Below, one piece after another: positions 44,229 to 52,700 of a stretch of 64,000 nucleotides of DNA. Source of the DNA: Thermocatellispora tengchongensis (GTDB lineage: Bacteria > Actinomycetota > Actinomycetes > Streptosporangiales > Streptosporangiaceae). Numbering within the stretch: position 1 is the stretch's first letter; each line of letters opens with the position of its first letter. The stretch is taken from assembly GCF_014202315.1 (NCBI RefSeq), contig NZ_JACHGN010000013.1, forward strand, positions 186,001 through 250,000, in the 5' to 3' direction. Both the position numbers and the translations under genes were made by a program. The notes under the pieces are model-generated. The model ran no database searches. It was given only the letters and a program-made list of their open reading frames with translations, and was not told the DNA's origin.

Positions 44229-44818
44229 CTACCGCGACCGGCGTGGCTGGGCCTGAGGCTCAACCGGGGTACGGCTTGCGATCGTGCTGGTGTCCACGGT
44301 CACCGTGGTATGTAGCGATTGGCGTATGTGGTGCGGGAAGTCGCTCTGGGCCAGGCGTGCGGCCTCGGCCGGGTCGGCGGAGGCCGATTCCAGCGCCGCC
44401 CGCGACGGTGCGGGGTGGCCGGTACGGACGTTCGGGTCACGGGTGAAGAACGGCGCCGCCCGCAACATGGCCCGGGTGTGATCCAGGCCCGTGGCACGTA
44501 GCCGGTCGTAGTGCTCCATCGCGTGTGGATGCAACTGCCGCAGCCGCTGTTCCGTCAGACGTACGGCGGTGGCGGCGCTGAGGTCGTCGTCCATGTACGG
44601 CACCGCCGCGCCCCACACCCGGGCCACCTCGACGATACCCACCTCCCGAAGCCATGCCGGATCATGGGCGGGGCCCACCGCAAGCGGATGGCCCGTTGCG
44701 CGGTCAGCCGCTGGCGATTCGCGGCACGTGTGGCCTCGGCGCTCGCCTGAGCTCGCCGATGTACGTGCTCGGCGTACGCCTGAGCGGCGCTGTGCGCGAC
44801 GGCTACGCCGATGGACAT
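44229..44818 (-). pseudogene. Plasmid/integrative-element hypothetical protein, frameshifted
   Basis: N-terminal frame (44818): AHSAAQAYAEHVHRRAQASAEATRAANRQRLTAQRAIRL. After a shift near 44690 comes PAHDPAWLREVGIVEVARVWGAAVPYMDDDLSAATAVRLTEQRLRQLHPHAMEHYDRLRATGLDHTRAMLRAAPFF, to 44229. The 'APAHDPRWL..A...DVA.VW..A.PY......A..A....E...R.LHP.AM..YD.LR' pattern is that of a protein common next to TraB/FtsK-like transfer genes of actinomycete plasmids. Other transfer genes are absent here. Confidence 0.5.
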
Positions 44819-44859
44819 CAGCCGTACGGATCGTTGCGCGGTTCCGCTGAGCGCCTCAG

Positions 44860-45023
44860 TGAACCTTTTTCAACCTCACCCCGCCTGCTCAGAGCGGGAA
44901 GCGGGCCACGATCACAGGGATCGGGCGAGTGTCATGCCAGGTCACCGAATCATGGGTCGTTGCCCGGCAACCCTCCCACCTGAGGGAATGGGGCGGTTGA
45001 AAAGGGAGGCTTTTTCAACCTGA
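44860..45023. repeat. IS-end inverted repeats enclosing a ~150-bp non-coding segment (MITE-like)
   Basis: TGAACCTTTTTCAACCT (44860-44876) faces GGTTGAAAAGGGAGGC (44995-45010). Immediately next, GAGGCTTTTTCAACCTGA (45006-45023) resembles the inverse of the right IS5 end (TCAAGATGAAAAGGGCTC, 45893-45910). So the IS5 left end is at about 45006 and a second pair of IS5-like ends lies just left of it, around a segment without coding capacity. Confidence 0.45.
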
Positions 45024-45127
45024 TCGCGCTGGTCAGCAGGGGCGGCACCGGGACCGGTTGGCATGAGAAGAGGCTCTCGGTAAGACAGCAGTCGACCAAG
45101 ATCCGATGCCTCTACCGGAGAGCCTCG

Positions 45128-45899
45128 TTGCTGTCTTACCCTGCCGCGATTCCGCTGTCCAATCACACCCTGATCCGTCTGGCCGAGCTGATCCGTACCC
45201 GGCGTGCCGAGCGCCGCTGCCGGTGGCGGCGCCTGGATGCGTCCCGGCAAGCCCTTCTGGTCCTGGCCCACCTGCGCAACGGTGACACCTATGCGCGGCT
45301 GGCCGCCGGCTTCCACGTCGGCACCAGCACCGCCTGGCGCTACGTCCGCGAAGCGATCGACCTGCTCGCCGTACTCGCCGACGATGTCCACGCCGCCGTC
45401 TTACGCGCCGGCCGGCTGGCCTACACCATCCTGGACGGCACCCTGATCCCGATCGACCGGCTGGCCGACGAACGGCCGTAAACACCGACGCCACGGCATG
45501 AATGTGCAGGTCCTGGCCGATCCGCTCGGCCAGCCGGTGTGGGCCTCACCCGCGCTGCCCGGTGCCACGCATGACCTGAACGCGGCGCGCGCCACCGGCT
45601 TGATCGACGCGCTGACCGCGGCAGGGGTGAAGACCTTCGCCGACAAGGGATATCAGGGTGCGGGAGGCAGCATCCGCACGCCGTTCAAAGGCCATCGGCT
45701 ACGGCCGCCGCTGTCGCGCCATCAGCGCTCGGTCAACCATGCACACGCCCGCATCCGCGCCTGCGGGGAACGCGCCGTTGCCACCTTGAAGACCTGGAAG
45801 GTCCTGACCCGGTTGCGCTGCTGCCCGCACCGCGCCACCGCGATCGTGCAGGCCATCCTCGTCCTTCAGCTCATCGAAGAAGGCCGCTACTCAAGATGA
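45128..45899 (+). pseudogene. IS5-family transposase, small deletion splits frame
   Basis: First frame from TTG 45128: SYPAAIPLSNHTLIRLAELIRTRRAERRCRWRRLDASRQALLVLAHLRNGDTYARLAAGFHVGTSTAWRYVREAIDLLA, then LAYTILDGTLIPIDRLADERP and stop (HTH plus first Asp). Second frame 45498-45899: NVQVLADPLGQPVWASPALPGATHDLNAARA (second Asp), FADKGYQGAGGSI, and VATLKTWKVLTRLRCCP (Glu region). Relatives have ~4 residues (YYSG) plus KHRRHG between the two; here about ten bases are missing, which breaks the frame. Confidence 0.75.
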
Positions 45900-46262
45900 A
45901 AAGGGCTCATGGAAACAGATCCTGGCCCTGCGCGGCTTCCCTGCCCGCACTTACAAGCCCCAACACCGCCTACGACTACTCGCGTGGCAAATGGCTGGCG
46001 TGCGGCGGCCGTCGCCTGCGCTTGCCATCGCCGCTCGTCGGCACTGGGTCGGTACATCCCCGCTGCTCTTGCCGGATTGCAAGTCCTGTCAGCCCCGATT
46101 GTCCGGCTGCAAACCGACCTTACGACCAGGAAGGACGTCCACAAGCGTTTCCCCGCTGCATGCCAAGTTAACGACCGGTCTCCGGTCAGTACCGCCCGGC
46201 CGGAAAGTATGCGATCACAAGGAGCGGCCAATCCACCCCATAGTGACTATCACTACATAAAA
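45900..46262. other. Intergenic between IS5 and RHS immunity gene
   Basis: No ORF with support on either strand. GC falls towards 46260, where the AT-richer toxin/immunity module starts. Confidence 0.4.
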
Positions 46263-46766
46263 TCAAGAATTAAGACCTGCGTCAGTCGCCACCGCCTCTT
46301 CGATGAGGTTGCGCTGATACTGAATCACTGAGACGCACCGTCGATTATTGCGTTCGGCGTCTAGACTGAGATCAGGAATATCTTCCCTATCCATAGAACC
46401 TTCGTAACAGTAAGAAAGAACATTGTACACCCTTTGCGCATCTAGGCCCTCGACGGCTTCGCAACACTCCATCACCGCCGAAAGGAGGTGGGCTGTCCCG
46501 GGTTCCTCGGTCCCCTCGTACACGTCATCATAGTCCCTAATAAGTTCCGGCTGCTCCGAGACTGCTCTTTGACCTTCCGATACAGCCCGACGGCAAGCAA
46601 CTAGCGCTCTCTCAAGAAAAGCACGCGTAGCTGCATCCCGAATTGGTGGAGACATTGTTGCCATCGTCCACTCGATGGCCGTTACCGCCAACGCCAATCG
46701 CCGAGTAGGGCTGAGACCATTCAGCTTCTCTCTTTCAGCAGCCATCTCATAGTCCCAGAGCAGCAT
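46263..46766 (-). CDS. Probable immunity protein of the RHS toxin
   Basis: A 167-residue acidic, helical, cytoplasmic-looking protein: MLLWDYEMAAEREKLNGLSPTRRLALAVTAIEWTMATM, RAFLERALVACRRAVSEG, SYCYEGSMDREDIPDLSLDAERNNRRCVSVIQYQRNLIEEAV. No signal peptide. Its ATG overlaps the TGA of the RHS gene (TGATG) with GGAGG just before, so it is translationally coupled to the toxin gene. The segment is much AT-richer than its surroundings and uses codons rare nearby (AAA, ATA, TTA). Being small and directly downstream of a polymorphic toxin is the usual position of an immunity gene; the family itself I do not recognise. Confidence 0.7.
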   Translation of the reverse strand: MLLWDYEMAAEREKLNGLSPTRRLALAVTAIEWTMATMSPPIRDAATRAFLERALVACRRAVSEGQRAVSEQPELIRDYDDVYEGTEEPGTAHLLSAVMECCEAVEGLDAQRVYNVLSYCYEGSMDREDIPDLSLDAERNNRRCVSVIQYQRNLIEEAVATDAGLNS

Positions 46767-49700
46767 CAGCACCCTCCGACCAGATCGATTCCAGGATAGC
46801 CAGCAATCCGCCCAGCACAGTCTTGCCGACTAGGACCGCACGGCGGACGAGACGTTGCCATTCTACCTTGAGCCGCGAGGCGCCCTTGATCTACGGCATT
46901 CAGCATCACCTGCTCTGCATCAGTCTGACCCGGCCCTATATACTTCGATCCACTTACTCGAGTGTACCCGAGACTGGCCGCTAACGCGCGCATAGCGGGG
47001 TTCGTCTTATTCCTATTGACGGTATAAACGTATTCTCCATCAAATTCCCCGGTCGCCACGGTCGTGCCGTTATAGGCGCGGTCTCCATACGATGAACGCA
47101 TCGTTTCATGCAGGGATTTGGCATCAGAGAGAAGTTCGTCGTCAGGCTTTTTTGGACCACTATTGTGTACAAGAAGGGCCTGATCGCCAGCTACCACATG
47201 GTAGGTGTGGATGTCCTCGACCGTCAGGTTGTGGACGCGCTGGGTGGCGGTCCACTGCTTTACGGCGGTGATCTGGACGTAAGTGCCGGCGGAGGTCTGG
47301 AGCCAGGTGCCCTTGTCGAGCTGGCCGGCCGGCACCCATTCCCGCAGGTCGGGGACCCAGAAGGGGTGCTCGTCGGTAGCGATGATCACGTCCGTGGCGT
47401 CGCCGCGGTCGCCGTCGATGTCGATGGTCAGCTCGACCAGGTGCTTGACGCCGTCGCCGGTGATCAACGTGGTGACCGGTCTGGGGGCGGTGCGGCCGGT
47501 TTCGGGGTCGGTGGCCTGGACGTGGTCGCCGACCTTGACGTCCTCGATGGGCTTGGTGGTGCCGTCGGCCATCAGGACCGGGGTGCCGGGGACGAAGCTG
47601 TTGGGGCGGCGTTCGCAGCTTCCGCTGCCGTCGCCGGGGGTGCCGACCAGGGGCAGGTCGGGGGCGACGTGGTCGATGATGTCTTCGATCAGGGACTCTG
47701 TGGTGTCCTCGATGATGTCCTCGACGACGTCCTTGGCGCAGCCCTTGAAGCTGAAGCAGCCGTCGAAGTCGCTGACCGGCTCGACGCCGAAGTCGTCCAT
47801 GGTGGCTTCGATGATCTCGAAGCGGCTCTCGCCGGTGGACTTGGTCTGGCTCTTCTTCTTGGTCGACTGCGCTTTCTTCTTGGTCTGCTCGGCCTTCTTT
47901 TTGGCCTTTTCGCGTTCCTTCTGCTTGGCCTTCTCCTTGGCCTTCTGCTTGGCGCGTTGCTGGGCCTTCTCCTTGGCCTTCTGCTTCGCGCGTTCCTTGG
48001 CCTTGTCCTTGGCCTGGTGCTTGGTCTTCTGCTTGGCCTTCTCCTTCGCCTTGCTCTTGATTTGCCTCTTGATCTGGTCCTTGGCCTTGTTACGGACCTG
48101 GTTCTTGACCTGCTGCTTGGCTTTGTCCTTGACCGCCTTCTTCGCCGACTGCTGGGCACCCCGTTTCACGGTGTTCTGCGCGCCCTTCTTCGCAGTCGTC
48201 TGGGCGACCTTCTTGGTCGCGGTCTGGGCGGCCTTTTTCACGGCCTGCTGCGCGGTCTTCTGCGCCAGTTGGGCGGCGGCGCGTTTGGCGGCCTCGATGG
48301 CCAGGCGTTTGGCCGCCTCGGCGGCGAGACGCTGGGCGATCTGCCGGGCGATGATCTGTGCCGCCATGCGCGCGGCCATCCACGCCAGCGGGATGCAGAA
48401 CGGGCAGTTCCCGGTCGGGTCGTCGATCGACAGCGGGTCGCCGAGCGCGTAGGCGTAGCGGTTGAGGTTGAGCGAGGGGTACGGCGTGAGGGTGACGTCG
48501 TCGCGGGAGGCGAAGCCGCCGGTCCCGGGGATGTACCACCGGGCGTGCATGTTCACCTTGCCGGTGTCCGGGTCGGTGTACTCGCCCTGGTACCCCAGCC
48601 GTCGCTTGGTGCCGGTCTGCACCACCACCTCGCCGAAGGGGTCGTACGCGGTGGAGTCCACGAGCGCGGTGCCGGAGAACGTGCCCACCACATCGCCGTG
48701 CTGGTCCGACAGCACCCCGAGCGCCGGCCCGGTGCCCTCCTTCAGGCTCAGCAGCTCACCGGTGGGAGTGCGGCCGTACGTGGCCTGCACCGCGCCGGCA
48801 CCGTCCGTCACCGCGACGATGTCGTTCTCGGTCCCGGAGTAGACGAAGTTCTCCGTGCCGTTGGCCGTGCTGCGGGAGGCGAGCCGGCCGAGGGCGTCGT
48901 AGGTGTAGGTGGCCTGGCCGTCGGAGACCAGGCGGTCGAAGGCGTCGAAGGTCAGGTTGCGGGTGACGCCGTTCTCGGTCTCGGTGGCCAGGGTGCCGCG
49001 CGGGGTGTAGGTGTACGTGACGCCGTCGCCGGACAGCAGCCGGTTGCGCTCGTCGTAGGTGAACGTCGCGTCGCCGGCCTTGGTGCGGTTGCCCGCGGGG
49101 TCCCACTCGTAGCGGGTGACGTTGCCGTCGGGGGCTGTCCAGGAGGTGAGCCGGCCCATCCGGTCATAGGCGTAGCTGTTGGTGCCCGCTCCGGCAGTTC
49201 CGGTGGTCACCTTGGAGATGAGCTGGTCGTCCTTGTCCCACCCGTAGGTGATCTTCGCGATCTCGACGCCGGCGCTGTTCTTGAGCGTGTGGCCGGTCAG
49301 CCGGTCCATCGCGTCGTAGGAGAAGTCCTGCGTGGTGAGCGGATTGGCGGAGGTGAGCGAGGTGACCCGGTCGGCCTTGTCATAGCTGTAGGTGAAGGAT
49401 CGGCCGCTGACCGGGTCGGCCGCCGTGCGGAGCCGGTCGTCGTTGTCCCAGGTGAACGAGGCGGTCCCGCTGGTGTCCACCCGCTGGGTGACGTTGCCCA
49501 TGTCGTCGTAGGTGAAGGCGGCCACCTGGGTGGTGCCCCGGCTCACCTTCGTGAGCAGGCCCCGGTCGTTGTACTCCAGGGTGTAATCGCCGATCACGGT
49601 GTCGCGGCCCGCCAGGTCGTAGCCGAAGGTACGGTCGGGCGTCGCCGCCTGGGCGCCGGTGCCGGTCTCCTTGACCAGCCGGCCCAGGTGGTCGTACTGG

Positions 49701-52700
49701 CGGTCGATGCGCACGCCACCGGGCTGCAGCACCGCGGTGACGTTGCCGCCCGCGTCGTAGACGTTGGTCCAGGTACGGTCGGCCGGCTGCGGGTGGGCGG
49801 TCGTAGCGGGCTCGATGACCGACTCGGCCAGCCCCAGGCTGTTGTAGGTCGTCCAGACCGTGTTGCCGCGCCCGTCCGTGGTGCGTGTCATCGCGCCGGT
49901 CGCGTCGTAGCCGTACGTCGTGGTGACCGAGACGTCGTCGGAGACGGGCTCGATCAGCTCGACCAGGGCGTCGGTGGCGTCGTACACGCGGCGCACCTTG
50001 TTGCCCTCGCCGGACGTCTCCGCAACGGGGTTGCCGGCGGCGTCGTACTCGTAGGCGACCGTGCGCTGGACCTGGCCGTTGCGGTCCAGGTCCTTGACCG
50101 CGATCTCCCGGCCCGCGAGGTCGTACTCGCTCACGGTGGCGTTGCCCAGCGGGTCGGTTGTCCTGATCAGCCGCCCGGCCAGGTCGTACCGGTATTCGGT
50201 GACGTCGAGCAGCGGGTCGGTGAACTTGGTGACCTCACCGGCGGCGTTGACCTCGTAGGCGAGCGTCCGGCCTCCGGGGGCGATCTCCTTGACCTTACGG
50301 CCCGCGGTGTCGTACTCCATGTTCGTGGTCAGGGCCGTGGGGGTCGGCTTGCGCTCGATCATCGTCAGGGTGACCTGGCGGCCGAGCCCGTCGTAGGTGG
50401 CCTCGGTACGCGCGCCGGTCGGGTCGACGCTGGCCAGCAGCTCGCCCGCGGCGTCGTACTCGTACACCCACGCCCCGCCCGGCTGTCCGCCCGGCCCCGG
50501 TTCGGTGACCCGCACCCGGTTGCCGAGGGCGTCGTACTCGGTGGACCAGATGAAGCCCCGCGGGTCGGTGTAGCGGGTCACCCGTCCCGCGGCGTCGTAC
50601 TCGTACCTGGTGACCGGGGTGAGGGTGCTGCCTCCGGGCGGTGTGTACGCCGGTTCGGTGACCGTTGTGGTCCGGCCGAGCCTGTCGTAACCGACGGTGG
50701 TCACGCGGCCCTTCTCGTCGCGGGAGTGCGTGCGGCGGCCCCCGCTGTCGTAGCCGAAGGTGACCGTCGGGCGGGCCGTGGCGGCGGGAGTGCCCGCCTC
50801 CTCCACCCGCACCGGAGGCGAGCTGACCTCGACCAGTTGCCCGGCCGCGTCGTAGCGGTAGTCGGTGGTGAAGGCCGCCGGGTCGGCACCGGGCAGGTTG
50901 CCCCGGGGGTCGGTCATCTTGGTGACCAACCCGCGGTCGTCGACCGTCCAGGTAGTGACCAGGTCGGTGTCGCCGTTCTCCACCGTGCTGCGTTCGCGCA
51001 CGTCGTCGGCGTTGTACCGGTGCTCGATCCGCTCGGTGCGCCCCGCGTCGGCGGCGGTCATCGCCTCGGTGACGACGTTGTCGTTGGCGTCGTAGGTGTA
51101 ACGGATCTCCCGGGCCAGGCCGGCGGGGTCGAGCACCTCCCTGGTCAGCCGATCGGCCGCGTCGTACTCCATCTGGAGGATCTGCTTGCCGCCGCCGAGT
51201 TCCTGCCTGGTCAGGTTGCCGGCGAAGTCGTAGGTGTTGTTCTCCAGCACCACGGTCGTCGGCGTGGCGGAGCCGTTGAGCCTGACGTTCTCGGCGGCCA
51301 CCTGCTGGCGCAGGTCATCGTTGTAGTACCTGTAGGCCAGTTTGCGGCCCAGCACGTCGACCTTCGCGCCCAGGCGCCCCTCGTTGTCGTAGGTGTAGGA
51401 CTCCAGGACGAGATCGGTGGCGGGTTTCGGCGCCACCGGGCTGCCGGTCCAGTTCTTCAGAGTCCGGGTCCGCAGCTCGCCGCGCTCGGTGTAGGCGTAG
51501 TGGTAGACGTTGCCCAGTTCGTCGGTGACGCTGGTACGCGCCCCGGTGTGATCCCAGGTGTAGCGCACCACGGCGCCCTCGGGCCCGGTGACCGACTCGA
51601 CCCGGCCGTAGTCGTCGTAGGTGTAGGAGACCTTCCGCTCGGGGTCGCCGCCCGTCAGGTCCACCACGCTCTCCGTCTCGCGGTGCCCGTCCGGGGTGTA
51701 GGTGTAGCGGGCCTCCGGCTGGTGCGTGACCCCGGTGATGTCGTTCTTGACCGGCGCGCCCGTGTGCGCGACCAGCCGACCGGCGGCGTCGTACCGGAAC
51801 CTGGTCGTCACACCGTCCGGGAAGGCGTCGGAGACCTCCGTACGGGAGATCATCCGGCCCAGCGAGTCGTAGCCGAACCTGATCACCAGGCCGGAGGGGT
51901 CGGTGACCTCGGCGATGTCCCCGGACGCGGTGTAGCGGTAGGTGGTCTCGTTGCCCTTGGGGTCCTTCTCCGACTCCAGCAACCCCGCCGGTACGGTCCC
52001 GGTCCCGCTCGGCAGGGCCGGTTCGGTGCCGTCGGTGTAGGTGTAGACGGTGGCCCGGCCGCTGGGGAAGTCGGACGTGGCGGGCGTGGTCTCCTTGACC
52101 AGGTCGCCGAAGGTGTCGAACTCCCACCTGGTGGCGTAGGTGTTGTCGGAGGAGTTCGCCGAGCGGCCGTCCCGTGAGACGGTCATCAGGTCGTTGCGCG
52201 GGTCGAACTCGTTCTGCGTGTTGACGTGGTAGCCGTAGTACTCGGTCTGGCAACTGGTCGAGGTGCGGCACGTCGTGCTGCTGAGCACGTTCCCGCGCTC
52301 GTCGGAGGTCTGGGTGACCGTGTTGCCGTTTCGGTCCGTCACTTTCGTGGAGAAGCCGCCGGAGTCGTAGCTGTATGTCGTCTTGTACTTGAGCTGATCC
52401 GTCTCGGAGACGAGGCGATAGCCACGCCACATGTCGTGCTCGTACTGCAGCACTCCATCGTGCGGGTCGCGGACGGTGATCGTGGTCAGGCCCTTCACCC
52501 AGTCATAGGTCTGGGGGCCGACCTTCCAGGTGCCGCCGTGCTGGTCGGTGTGTGTCATCACGCGGCCGTTCTTGGGGTCGTAGGTGTTGGACATCCACGT
52601 GCGCCCCGACGGAAGGGTGATCTTCGACAGGGTGTACGGCGCCTCGGCGCGTGCCTGGTAGTGCGCCTGGACCTGCTGTGGGCTGAGCGCGCGGTCGTAG

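Noticed and set aside
47108-52177. A 1,689-codon open frame on the plus strand
   Set aside because: It is antisense to the RHS gene. Its Gly/Val/Arg-rich repetitive product is the mirror of YD repeats in GC-rich DNA and has no domain, while the minus-strand frame shows consistent RHS, Hint and LamG motifs.
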